Shown here piece by piece: positions 16,792 through 25,568 of a stretch of DNA of 64,000 nucleotides. Origin of the DNA: Subtercola endophyticus (GTDB lineage: Bacteria > Actinomycetota > Actinomycetes > Actinomycetales > Microbacteriaceae); assembly GCF_021044565.1 (NCBI RefSeq), contig NZ_CP087997.1, positions 1,674,001-1,738,000 of the forward strand, given 5' to 3'. Position 1 is the stretch's first letter. Every line of letters starts with the position of its first letter. The notes beneath the pieces were generated by a model. It ran no database searches. It saw only the letters and a program-made list of their open reading frames with translations, and was not told the DNA's origin. A program made the translations under genes and the position numbers.

Positions 16792-18327
16792 TTGTCTGAC
16801 CAGCTACGTATTTTTCCCGCTCGCCCCAACGTTCGGTATCTGAAGATCGAGGCTAAACGCCGTCTTGCGGCGGGAGAGTTCGGGACTCTCAATGAGGCTC
16901 AGTTAGCGATTGCGCGCGAGCATGGACGACCGAGTTGGGCGGTTCTGAAGGCCTCCATCGAGGCAGCCGCAAGCGATCCCGGCCCTGCTCTGTCCCAGGT
17001 GAAGTGGGTCACGGACCGCTTTCGGCATGCGGCGAGCCCGGATTGGCTGCCCCCGACGGCCGACGAGTTGCAAAGGCATTTCGACGAGCACTACCTAACT
17101 CTGGTTCCGCCGCAGACGCTCATCGACACCTTGCGTAGTGTCGCACCCCGATTCCAGCACGACCTCGTTGTCGCCGAAGCGCACGACGATCGGCTCAGGG
17201 CCGAGATATTCGACCTGCGGATCGAGGCAGCGGCCCAACCCGATCCACCACATCTGCTCACGGCACTCCGGATATACCCCGCGGCTCCCGCCGTCAGCGA
17301 CCGGCGCACCTCTGCGCCCCCGACACACGTCTTCGGTGATGTTCCTGCCGATGAGGTCGAGATCGCGGCCGAGTCGTTCACTGAGCTGGGTCTAGTCGGA
17401 CTCTCGCTCGCCGGCGGCACTCGGGCGAGCAACGGCTCCTGGGCGGCAGCGCTCGGGTGGGCAAACCTCGACCGACCAGAGATCGTGCGCACCGATCATC
17501 GTTTCGCCGCCCACGGCATCAGCAAGCTCATCACCGCGACGGCGGTGCTGCGGCTCGTCGCCCAGGGTCTTGTCGATCTCGATCGCCCGGCGAACGACTA
17601 CCTTCATCAGGTCACGCTCTCCGACGACGGCGCGACAGTACGCGCGTTGCTCACACACACAGCCGGCGTCTCAAGCCCGAGCATCCACTTCGCGGAGCGA
17701 GTTCCCGATCAGGCCACAATTCTGGGGCCGATCGTGGCCTGCACCGGCGAACGCACCTTCGCTCCCAGCAACGCCGGATACGCAGTCTTGGGCCAGCTCA
17801 TCGCCGACACAACGGGTATCGAGTACTCGAAGTCGGCCTCCCACTTGGTGCTCGAGCCGCTGAGCATGCTCAGCTCCGACTTCCCCACGCTCTGGCCGAG
17901 AGCCCGCGCAGCCAGCGGCTACCAACTGAACGACGACGGAACGTTCGACCCAGCCGAACCAGAACTCTCCACCATGCCGGCCGCCGGCGGCCTCTGGACG
18001 ACCGCCTCCGACCTGGTGCGTTTCGGACTCGGCTGGTCGACGATTCTGCCTGATGAACTCGCCGCCGAAGCGATACGACCGCAGATCGAACCGACATCCA
18101 TCGGCGCGGTGATCGGACTGGGCTGGCTCATCAACCCGTCAAAGCACATCTACGGGCATCCGGGGGCCGGGCCCGGCGGCGCAGCATCGCTCATCGTTCA
18201 AACGGACACGGGAACAGCGACGGCCGTGATGACGAACCGCATGATCTCGGTCGAGCCGATAAACGCACGACTCACCCGCCCGATCGCGCCGACATCGAAG
18301 GAGGGCCGTCGTGGCACTCGACGCTGA
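16792..18327 (+). CDS. Serine beta-lactamase-like protein lacking catalytic residues
   Basis: A 511-aa three-part protein. Residues 1-60 ([20 protein letters not shown]) are an actinobacterial N-terminal module; about 65-190 resemble the Cpe/LpqF N-terminal domain; the rest is a class-C beta-lactamase/esterase fold. In the SxxK motif the sequence is [19 protein letters not shown], where the nucleophile position is Gly. In the YxN motif it is [12 protein letters not shown], where Tyr is Pro. Fold motifs ([22 protein letters not shown]) are kept, so a pseudo-enzyme with binding or regulatory role is likely. TTG start with an AAGGAAA site. Its 3' end overlaps the S15 gene by 17 bp. Confidence 0.75.
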   Translation: MSDQLRIFPARPNVRYLKIEAKRRLAAGEFGTLNEAQLAIAREHGRPSWAVLKASIEAAASDPGPALSQVKWVTDRFRHAASPDWLPPTADELQRHFDEHYLTLVPPQTLIDTLRSVAPRFQHDLVVAEAHDDRLRAEIFDLRIEAAAQPDPPHLLTALRIYPAAPAVSDRRTSAPPTHVFGDVPADEVEIAAESFTELGLVGLSLAGGTRASNGSWAAALGWANLDRPEIVRTDHRFAAHGISKLITATAVLRLVAQGLVDLDRPANDYLHQVTLSDDGATVRALLTHTAGVSSPSIHFAERVPDQATILGPIVACTGERTFAPSNAGYAVLGQLIADTTGIEYSKSASHLVLEPLSMLSSDFPTLWPRARAASGYQLNDDGTFDPAEPELSTMPAAGGLWTTASDLVRFGLGWSTILPDELAAEAIRPQIEPTSIGAVIGLGWLINPSKHIYGHPGAGPGGAASLIVQTDTGTATAVMTNRMISVEPINARLTRPIAPTSKEGRRGTRR

Positions 18328-18580
18328 AACCAAGAAAGCAATCATCGAAGAATACGCAACGCACCCTGGCGACACCGGCTCGCCCGAAGTACAGGTTGCG
18401 CTCCTGACCCATCGGATCAAGGAAATCAACAAGCACCTCAACGAGCATGAGTTGGACCACCACTCCCGCCGCGGACTACTGATCCTGAACGGACAGCGAC
18501 GCCGCATGCTCGCCTATCTGGCTGGCATCGACATCGAGCGCTATCGCACCTTGGTGGAGCGACTCGGCCTCCGCCGGTAG
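18311..18580 (+). CDS. Ribosomal protein S15 homologue (divergent, probably a second copy)
   Basis: An 89-aa full-length S15: [40 protein letters not shown] and [15 protein letters not shown] are all present, including the rRNA-contacting HHSRRGL segment. S15 binds 16S rRNA helix 22 early in 30S assembly. The primary rpsO gene normally precedes pnp, but here the gene follows a beta-lactamase-like gene with a 17-bp overlap and a very strong GAAGGAGG site. Several residues ([17 protein letters not shown]) differ from what I expect of the housekeeping protein in this family, so a paralogue is likely. Copy number cannot be checked here. Confidence 0.85.
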   Translation: MALDAETKKAIIEEYATHPGDTGSPEVQVALLTHRIKEINKHLNEHELDHHSRRGLLILNGQRRRMLAYLAGIDIERYRTLVERLGLRR

Positions 18581-18754
18581 CGCGGTAACCCGAGAGCGCG
18601 TGGCCTGGGTCTGTAGCGGTGACGGTGTTTCAGAAAAGCTCTCGCTCTACAGCTGACGAGCTCGGCCGATCCACCGCTGGTCGCGTGAAGGATACTCTGG
18701 CTTCAGGGAAACACAGCGAGAGGGGTACCAGCTCGCGAAATGAGGAGACACCAG

Positions 18755-19789
18755 GTGGCACTGCCGAAATCGCACGGCCAACGTGCTCCGACGATCTACG
18801 ACGTGGCGCGTGTGGCCGGCGTCTCTCATCAGAGTGTTTCGCGGTTCCTCAACGGCGAGACGCTTCGGGAGAACACCCGCACCCAAGTGGAGGCGGCGAT
18901 CACCGAACTCGGCTACCGCCTGAATCCTGCCGCACGCGCCCTGGCCACCAACGTCTCGTATCGCATCGGCGCCCTCGTGTACGAGCTTCAGGAGCTCGGT
19001 CCGAGCCAGATCGCCCAGGGCGCAGCAGACCAGGCGCGATCGGCCGGCTTCCTTCTCGACATCGTCGCCTTGGATCCGAGAGACGATGCCGCGATCGCCC
19101 ACGCGATCGACTTGCTCGACCAACAGCACCTCGCAGGCATTCTGGCACTGGCACCGACCCAGCGACTGCTCGATGCGCTGCAGGCTGTGGAGTATCGAAT
19201 CCCGGTCTACATCGACTCCGAGCCCGTTTTTGACGGAACCGCAGAAACAGAGACACTCAACTCGGTCGGCACCGTTCTGGCACTCGAGCATCTTCGTGGC
19301 CTCGGGCATCGCCGCATCTTCCATATTTCAGGCCCGCTCGACTGGATCTCGGCGGCCAACAGAAGCACGGCATACCGGGCATACATGCTCGAACACGACA
19401 TGCCGTTCTTCGAGCCCTTCGCGGGTGATTGGACGTCAGCATCGGGGTACGCTGCGGTGCGGTCGATTCCGTTCGATGCGGGCATCACGGCCATCTTCGT
19501 CGCTAACGACCAGATGGCGATGGGTGTTCTGCTCGCGCTTTCAGAGCGGGGCCTGCGGGTGCCTGAAGACATCAGTGTGGTCTCTTTCGACGACGTGCCG
19601 GAGTCGGAGTTCACGATTCCGCCGCTCACCACCGTTCGCCTGAACTTCGCCGAACAAGGGCGTGTCGCTGTGGAGCGCCTTGTCGCGATGATCAAGAACG
19701 AGCCGGAGCCCGCTCTGCCTGAGCAGCCACGGGTTTCCCTCACCGTGCGCCGGTCGACGGCACCCCGGCCGTCGGCCTCGCGAAACTGA
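18755..19789 (+). CDS. LacI-family transcriptional regulator of the glycosidase operon
   Basis: A 344-aa repressor. The N-terminal helix-turn-helix and hinge are clear (TIYDVARVAGVSHQSVSRFL, then LNPAARALATN), followed by the sugar-binding core (GALVYELQ, VANDQMAMGVLLAL, SFDDVPESEFTIPPLTTVR). The GTG at 18755 is chosen for its GAGGAGA site; ATG at 18740 is in frame. It lies directly upstream of the ABC/glycosidase operon, and a perfect palindrome with the LacI-type centre ACCGGT lies in the gap, so it most likely represses that operon until an oligosaccharide binds. Confidence 0.92.
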   Translation: MALPKSHGQRAPTIYDVARVAGVSHQSVSRFLNGETLRENTRTQVEAAITELGYRLNPAARALATNVSYRIGALVYELQELGPSQIAQGAADQARSAGFLLDIVALDPRDDAAIAHAIDLLDQQHLAGILALAPTQRLLDALQAVEYRIPVYIDSEPVFDGTAETETLNSVGTVLALEHLRGLGHRRIFHISGPLDWISAANRSTAYRAYMLEHDMPFFEPFAGDWTSASGYAAVRSIPFDAGITAIFVANDQMAMGVLLALSERGLRVPEDISVVSFDDVPESEFTIPPLTTVRLNFAEQGRVAVERLVAMIKNEPEPALPEQPRVSLTVRRSTAPRPSASRN

Positions 19790-19882
19790 GTGCTGGCCGT
19801 GTCACGTGTGCTCGACCTGCCTGAAACGTGAGCGCCCCGCCTCTCTTCGTGAGCGATCTGTTTGACAGTTCGGGCGGTGAGC

Positions 19883-19911
19883 TTGCTTTGTGGTGGCTGG
19901 TCGTTTATGTT
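19883..19911 (+). promoter_or_regulatory. Candidate promoter of the glycosidase operon
   Basis: TTGCTT at 19883-19888 and TATGTT at 19906-19911 are spaced by 17 bp. The LacI-type palindrome begins 11 bp after the -10 box, which would place the operator over the transcription start. Confidence 0.4.
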
Positions 19912-19922
19912 GGCTCCAGCGA

Positions 19923-19946
19923 CAAACTGTTACCGGTAACAGTTTG
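19923..19946. promoter_or_regulatory. LacI-type operator, perfect 24-bp palindrome
   Basis: The half site CAAACTGTTACC is followed by its exact complement GGTAACAGTTTG with no spacer. The central TACCGGTA is a usual LacI-family core (CpG centre). It sits between the LacI gene and the binding-protein gene, 162 bp before the latter. Confidence 0.85.
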
Positions 19947-20107
19947 CCGCTGGCAGGGTACAGACGATGAGGTCCTCGCGGATCACGAGTCACCAACCGT
20001 CACGCAAGCCACCTACTCTGCGCACCACTCCACCACAGCACCACTCCCCCTCCGGCACGGCGCGATCCACGTATCGCGCGTGCGAATCTGGCAAAGGACA
20101 CGATTTC

Positions 20108-21454
20108 ATGGCACGATCTGCACGACGATCAGCGATGGCGCTGGCCGCGAGCGCGGTAGCGCTCGGGTTGCTTCTCTCGGGATGCGCCGGCTCTGCGAGT
20201 TCAGCACCCGCTGCAACGACCTCTCAGGCGGACATCGACAAGGCAATGACGACACCCACGACGATCACCTTCTGGACGTCGAACAAGCTCCAGGACGAGG
20301 TCGACCTCTTCGAGAAGAAGTACCCGGCCATCACGGTCAACCTCGTCGACTCCGGTTCTGGAACCGACTACTACACGAAGCTGCGTAGCGCGATCAAGGC
20401 CGGCAACGGAGCACCCGACGTCGCTCAGATCGAGTACCACCACATGCCCTCATTCATCCTTCAGGGCTCTCTCGACGACCTGACCCCCTACGGCGCCGCC
20501 GACGTGAAAGACAAGTTCGCGACGTTCGCCTGGAACCAGGTGGCCACCGACAAGGGCATCTACGGCATCCCCCAAGACACCGGCCCCCTCGGCTTGCTGT
20601 ACCGTAACGACATCTTCGCCGCCTCCAACATCAAGGCGCCGACAACGTGGGACGAATTCGCAACCGATGCCGCGATCATCCACGCGGCCAACCCGTCGCA
20701 GTACATCGCCAACATCTCGCCGAGCAACGCGAGCGCCACGATGGGACTGTTCTGGCAGGCCGGCGCTCAGCCCTTCTCCTACGACGGAGACAAGACGGTC
20801 TCGATCAACCTCGACAGCCCCGAGATGGTAAAGGTCGCCGAATACTGGCAGAAACTCGTGCAGGCCGGTACCGTCTCGACCGACCCCGACTTCACTGACC
20901 AGTGGTACCAGGGTCTGGCCAGCGGCCGGTACGCCTCCTGGGTCTCCGCGGCGTGGGGCCCGCTCTTCCTTCAGGGAACCGCAGCAGACACCGCAGGCAA
21001 GTGGACGGCATCAACCCTTCCCCAGTGGGCGGCAGGCGAGAACAAGTCGGGCAGCGTCGGCGGTTCGGCGAATGCCGTGATCTCCACCACGGCCAACCCG
21101 ATCCCGTCAGCGGTCTTCGCCGAGTTCCTCAACAGCGACCCCGAGTCGACCCTCACCATGGGCACGAAGCAGTTCCTCTTCCCGGCCGCGAAGGCGACCC
21201 TGGCGAACCCGGCGTTCACCGACCAGCCCGTCGAGTTCTTCGGCGGCCAGAAGATCAACGAACTGTTCTCGCAGATCTCGCCGACGGTGAACCCCGACTT
21301 CCAGTGGCTGCCCTTCATGGACCCGGTGTTCGACAGCTACAACGCCACCTTCGGCAAGGCGCTCACCGACAAGACCAGCCTCACTGACGCCCTCACCGAG
21401 TGGCAGAAGCAGGTCGTCGACTACGCCACCAGCCAGGGTTTCACCGTCAAGTAA
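20108..21454 (+). CDS. ABC sugar-binding lipoprotein (carbohydrate uptake CUT1 type)
   Basis: A 448-aa exported lipoprotein with signal peptide and lipobox LLLSGC near residue 26. The mature protein has the family-1 sugar-binding pattern (ITFWTSNKLQDEVDLFEKKY, APDVAQIEYHHMP, YGIPQDTGPLGLLYRND, then TTWDEFA). It would capture oligosaccharides outside the membrane for the two permeases downstream. The ATG has an AAAGGACA site. No ATPase gene is in the operon, so a shared MsiK-type ATPase elsewhere is expected, as is common in actinobacteria. Confidence 0.92.
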   Translation: MARSARRSAMALAASAVALGLLLSGCAGSASSAPAATTSQADIDKAMTTPTTITFWTSNKLQDEVDLFEKKYPAITVNLVDSGSGTDYYTKLRSAIKAGNGAPDVAQIEYHHMPSFILQGSLDDLTPYGAADVKDKFATFAWNQVATDKGIYGIPQDTGPLGLLYRNDIFAASNIKAPTTWDEFATDAAIIHAANPSQYIANISPSNASATMGLFWQAGAQPFSYDGDKTVSINLDSPEMVKVAEYWQKLVQAGTVSTDPDFTDQWYQGLASGRYASWVSAAWGPLFLQGTAADTAGKWTASTLPQWAAGENKSGSVGGSANAVISTTANPIPSAVFAEFLNSDPESTLTMGTKQFLFPAAKATLANPAFTDQPVEFFGGQKINELFSQISPTVNPDFQWLPFMDPVFDSYNATFGKALTDKTSLTDALTEWQKQVVDYATSQGFTVK

Positions 21455-21517
21455 CCCGCGGCTGAACGTGACTCACACACGACGAGTCACGCCAACCTCC
21501 CCGAGCGACCCAGGGCA

Positions 21518-21565
21518 CCGGATGCTGCACTCTCCTTCATCGAGAGTCAGAAGTGCAGCATCCGG
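21518..21565 (+). other. Long hairpin between the binding-protein and permease genes
   Basis: Perfect 14-bp arms CCGGATGCTGCACT and AGTGCAGCATCCGG enclose a 20-nt loop. There is no U-run after it. In this place it probably limits read-through or protects the 3' end of the binding-protein message, giving more binding protein than permease. Confidence 0.75.
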
Positions 21566-21610
21566 AACCCTGCTCGCGCATTCAGAACTCCCTCGCAACG
21601 AAAGCCGCAG

Positions 21611-22579
21611 ATGACCACCACCGCCCCTCGCCAGGTGCCGGCCCCCACTGCCGGGCCCGAACCGGCCCTTCGCGTAGGCCCCGTGCGCAGGCGAGCCAGT
21701 CGCACCAGGCGACAGCAGAACCGCGCAGCATACCTTTTCATCCTGCCTTTCTTCGTGTTTTTCGTGCTCATGCTGGTGGTGCCCCTGGTCTATTCGGGCT
21801 ACCTCAGCGTGTTCCGCGAGCAGCTGATCGGCGGGCTCTCCTTCGTCGGCCTCGACAACTATTCACGCGCCCTGCAAGACCCCGAATTTCTCGCCGGCCT
21901 CGGCCGCGTGGGGCTCTTTCTCGTGGTGCAGGTGCCGATCATGCTGGCGCTGGCGCTGATCTTCGCCCTCGTTCTCGACAGCGGCCGGCTGCGTTTCGCC
22001 GGCTTTGTGCGCCTCGGCATCTTTCTGCCGTACGCGATCCCCGGCGTCATCGCCGCGCTCATGTGGGGGTACCTCTACGGCCAGGACTTCGGGCCATTCG
22101 CCCAGATCGCGCAGTTCTTCGGCTTGCCCGCCCCACAGTTTCTGTCGAGTCAATGGATGCTCGCCTCGATCGGCAACATCACGACCTGGTCGTTCGTGGG
22201 CTACAACATGATCATCATCTTCGCGGCCCTGAGAGCCGTTCCCGAAGAGCTGTATGAAGCAGCGACGATGGACGGCGCCGGAGCGATCCGAGTCGCGTGG
22301 AGCATCAAGATCCCCGCCGTGCGGCCCGCCCTGATGCTCACCGTCATCTTCTCGATCATCGGCTCATTCCAATTGTTCACAGAGCCCCAACTGCTCAAGA
22401 CGATCGCACCGACGGTGATCGATGGCGCTTACACACCCAATCTCTACGCCTACACGCTGGCGTTCAGTCGCAACGAACTGAACTACGCCGCCGCGGTTTC
22501 GTTCCTGCTGGGCTTCCTGATCATGGTCATCTCCTACGTCGTTCAACTCAGCACCCAGCGCAAGGAGCGCAGCCGATGA
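21611..22579 (+). CDS. ABC sugar transporter permease 1 (MalF-like)
   Basis: A 322-aa inner-membrane protein with about six helices and the CUT1 EAA motif EELYEAATMDGAGAIRVAWS that docks the ATPase. The N-terminus is an Arg-rich cytoplasmic leader, followed by LFILPFFVFFVLMLVVPLVY. It pairs with the next permease, whose ATG overlaps its TGA. The 156-bp gap before it carries the hairpin. Confidence 0.92.
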   Translation: MTTTAPRQVPAPTAGPEPALRVGPVRRRASRTRRQQNRAAYLFILPFFVFFVLMLVVPLVYSGYLSVFREQLIGGLSFVGLDNYSRALQDPEFLAGLGRVGLFLVVQVPIMLALALIFALVLDSGRLRFAGFVRLGIFLPYAIPGVIAALMWGYLYGQDFGPFAQIAQFFGLPAPQFLSSQWMLASIGNITTWSFVGYNMIIIFAALRAVPEELYEAATMDGAGAIRVAWSIKIPAVRPALMLTVIFSIIGSFQLFTEPQLLKTIAPTVIDGAYTPNLYAYTLAFSRNELNYAAAVSFLLGFLIMVISYVVQLSTQRKERSR

Positions 22580-23532
22580 GTGTCACCCTGTCACCCGCCC
22601 CCACTGAGGCGCCAACACCGCGGAGCTACGCCGAGAAGCCGCCAAAGAAGTCCCGTCGGTCGCGCGCGAAGAGCGGCCCCGACAACGCGCCCCGCAAGAG
22701 CACGTTCATCACCATCGTGATGCTCGCGGCCGTCGCCTACTTCCTCCTGCCGATCGCCTGGCTCCTCATCGCCTCGACGAAGACCAACAGTGGATTGTTC
22801 CGTTCGTTCGGGTTCTCTTTCGATCGGGACTTCGCCTTCTTCTCGAACATCGCCAACGTCTTCACCCGCGAAAACGGCATCTTCGTGCGCTGGATGCTCA
22901 ACACGATCGTGTATGCCTCGGTGAGTGCGGTCGGGGCGACCCTGCTTGCCACCCTCGCCGGGTACGCCTTTGCCAAGTACTCGTTCCCCGGTGGCAAGTT
23001 GCTGTTCAGCGTGATCCTCGGTGCGATCATGATCCCGACGACGGCCCTGGCCATTCCGACCTACCTGCTCTTCAGCGGGGTCGGGCTGACCGACAATCCT
23101 CTTGCCGTCATTCTCCCCTCCATCGTGAACCCGTTCGGCATGTATCTGATGATGGTCTATGCCCAGGGAGCAGTCGACACAAGCCTGCTCGAAGCCGGCC
23201 GCATCGACGGCGCGGGAGAGTTCCGTATCTTCTGGCAGCTCTGCCTGCGCGTTCTCGCACCCGGGATGGTCACCGTACTGCTGTTCTCGCTTGTCGCCAC
23301 CTGGAACAACTACTTCTTGCCCTTGATCATGCTCAACAGCAGAGACCTGCTGCCCCTGACCGTCGGGCTCGCCCAATGGCAGTCGGCCGCTTCTCGAGGC
23401 AATGGCGGCGAGGCGCTGTTCTCCGCCGTCATCTCCGGGTCACTGGTTTCGACGCTCCCGCTGATCGTGGCCTTCCTTTTTCTTCAGAAGTACTGGCAGT
23501 CCGGTCTCAGCGCCGGTGGGGTGAAGGGTTGA
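22576..23532 (+). CDS. ABC sugar transporter permease 2 (MalG-like)
   Basis: A 318-aa permease with an Arg/Lys/Pro-rich cytoplasmic N-terminus, about six helices, and the EAA motif SLLEAGRIDGAGEFRIFWQL. It starts in an ATGA overlap with permease 1 and ends just before the beta-galactosidase gene. Forms the channel with permease 1. Confidence 0.92.
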   Translation: MSVTLSPAPTEAPTPRSYAEKPPKKSRRSRAKSGPDNAPRKSTFITIVMLAAVAYFLLPIAWLLIASTKTNSGLFRSFGFSFDRDFAFFSNIANVFTRENGIFVRWMLNTIVYASVSAVGATLLATLAGYAFAKYSFPGGKLLFSVILGAIMIPTTALAIPTYLLFSGVGLTDNPLAVILPSIVNPFGMYLMMVYAQGAVDTSLLEAGRIDGAGEFRIFWQLCLRVLAPGMVTVLLFSLVATWNNYFLPLIMLNSRDLLPLTVGLAQWQSAASRGNGGEALFSAVISGSLVSTLPLIVAFLFLQKYWQSGLSAGGVKG

Positions 23533-23537
23533 GCGGC

Positions 23538-25568
23538 GTGGGCCTGAGATACGGCGGCGATTACAATCCCGAGCAGTGGGCGGAGGAGGTCTGGGCCGAT
23601 GACATCCGCTTGATGAAAGAAGCCGGCGTGAACTTCGTCACGGTGGGTGTCTTCTCCTGGGCTCTTCTCGAACCCGCTGACGGGGTATTCGAGTTCGGTT
23701 GGCTCGACCGCGTTCTCGACCTGTTGCATTCGGCGGGCATCCGGGTCGATTTGGCCACGGCCACGGCCTCGCCACCGCCGTGGCTCACCACAGCTCACCC
23801 CGAAATGCTGCCCGAAGACGAGCTCGGCATCACGCGCTGGCCCGGTTCGCGCCAGCAGTACTCACCGACCTCGCCGGCCTACCGCGAACATGCCGCGCGC
23901 CTGGTGCGCCGCATGGCGGAGCGCTACGGGTCGCACCCGGCACTCGACATGTGGCACATCAACAACGAGTACGGATGCCACACCAACCTCGACTACTCCG
24001 ACAACGCCGCTGTGGCCTTTCGGGTCTGGCTCAGCAACCGCTACGGCAGCATCGAGGCCCTCAATGCTGCGTGGGGCACCATCTTCTGGTCGCAGCGCTA
24101 TTCGTCCTTCGAGGAGATTCTGCCTCCTCGAATCGCACCGAACTTCCGCAACCCCACCCAGTTGCTCGACTTTCACCGCTTCAGCTCGAATGCCCTGCTC
24201 GAGTGCTTTCTGCTCGAGAAGGCGATCGTGCGCGAGTACTCACCCGACATTCCCGTCACCACCAACTTCATCGGTGCGTTCAAGCCCGTCGACTACTGGT
24301 CGTGGGCTCCGCACCTCGACGTGATCTCTGACGACAACTACGCCGATCCGCTCGACCCCGACTCCCCCATGAAGGCCGCATTCTCGCGCGATCTCATGCG
24401 TTCGCTGGGTGGCGGAAAGCCTTGGCTTCTGATGGAACAGGCCACCAGCCACGTGCAATGGCGCCCGACCAACGGACGCAAGGCGACCGGAGAGATGCAG
24501 GCGCTCTCCTTGCAAGCGGTGGCTCGGGGGGCCGACGGCATCAACTTCTTCCAGTGGCGTCAGTCGACATCAGGCGCCGAGAAGTTCCACTCCTCGATGG
24601 TTCCGCACTCGGGTACCGATACCCGAATCTGGCGGAGCGTCGTCGAGCTCGGCTCACAGCTCGCCGCGCTGAGCTCGGTGCAGGGTGCGGCTGTTCCCGC
24701 CCGTGTCGCACTCGTGCTCGATTGGGAGAGCTGGTGGGCGATCGAAGCGGGGGCGATGCCGCAGACTCTCGACTACCTCGCGACGCTCGAGACCTGGTAC
24801 AAGGCGCTGTACGAGCTGAACGTACCCGTCGACTTCGTGCATCCCTCAGCCGACCTTTCAGCCTACGAGGTCGTCTTCGCCCCGCAGCTGTACCTGCTGC
24901 CAGACGAGATCGGCAGCAGGCTCGCCTCGTATGTCGACGGCGGCGGAACCCTGGTGCTCACGTACTTCTCCGGCATCGCCGACGAGAACGACCACGCGCA
25001 CCTCGGCGGGTACCTGGGCGCCCTGCGCGAGGTCGTCGGCGTGCGGATCGAGGAATTCGCGCCTCTCCCGCTCGACAACACGCCGCACTCGGAGGTGCAC
25101 GTGTCTGGTGACCGGTTCGGCGACTTCACGGGCACGATCTGGTCGGAGTTCGTGACCGCCGTGACAGCCGAGACGCTCGCCAAGTTCTCCGGCGGCGACC
25201 TCGACGGTCTACCGGCCGTGACGAAGAACTCCTTCGGGCACGGTGCAGCATGGTACGTCGCAACGCAGCCGGAACCAGCCGCGGTCGCGGCGATTGTCGA
25301 CACCGTGCTGGCGAGCGTCGGGGTGCGCCCAGAATTCGCCGGCGCCGGTCTCGAGGCGGTTCGGCGGGGAGACGCCCTCTTCTTGATCAACCACCGCTCG
25401 AGCCCGGCCGTCACGACAATCAGCGGAACCGACCTGCTGACGGGCAGAACCCACGCCGGATTCACCCTGCAGCCCCACGGCGTCGCCGTCGTCGACCTGG
25501 CCCCGCAGGCGCAGACCACCCACCCCTCCCCCGCACGAGATCGAAAGGTCGAGAGTGAAGTTCACTGA
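23538..25568 (+). CDS. Beta-galactosidase, glycoside hydrolase family 42
   Basis: A 676-aa cytoplasmic enzyme, the usual GH42 length. LRYGGDYNPEQWAEEVWADD is the family N-terminus, WHINNEYGCH carries the acid/base Glu, and LLMEQATSHVQW carries the nucleophile Glu. A trimerisation domain (LPDEIGSRLASYVDGGGTLV) and a C-terminal beta domain follow. The GTG at 23538 lies nine bases after a GAAGGG site; TTG at 23529 is an alternative. It overlaps the alpha-xylosidase gene by 14 bp. In this setting it probably removes galactosyl caps from imported oligosaccharides. Confidence 0.93.
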   Translation: MGLRYGGDYNPEQWAEEVWADDIRLMKEAGVNFVTVGVFSWALLEPADGVFEFGWLDRVLDLLHSAGIRVDLATATASPPPWLTTAHPEMLPEDELGITRWPGSRQQYSPTSPAYREHAARLVRRMAERYGSHPALDMWHINNEYGCHTNLDYSDNAAVAFRVWLSNRYGSIEALNAAWGTIFWSQRYSSFEEILPPRIAPNFRNPTQLLDFHRFSSNALLECFLLEKAIVREYSPDIPVTTNFIGAFKPVDYWSWAPHLDVISDDNYADPLDPDSPMKAAFSRDLMRSLGGGKPWLLMEQATSHVQWRPTNGRKATGEMQALSLQAVARGADGINFFQWRQSTSGAEKFHSSMVPHSGTDTRIWRSVVELGSQLAALSSVQGAAVPARVALVLDWESWWAIEAGAMPQTLDYLATLETWYKALYELNVPVDFVHPSADLSAYEVVFAPQLYLLPDEIGSRLASYVDGGGTLVLTYFSGIADENDHAHLGGYLGALREVVGVRIEEFAPLPLDNTPHSEVHVSGDRFGDFTGTIWSEFVTAVTAETLAKFSGGDLDGLPAVTKNSFGHGAAWYVATQPEPAAVAAIVDTVLASVGVRPEFAGAGLEAVRRGDALFLINHRSSPAVTTISGTDLLTGRTHAGFTLQPHGVAVVDLAPQAQTTHPSPARDRKVESEVH

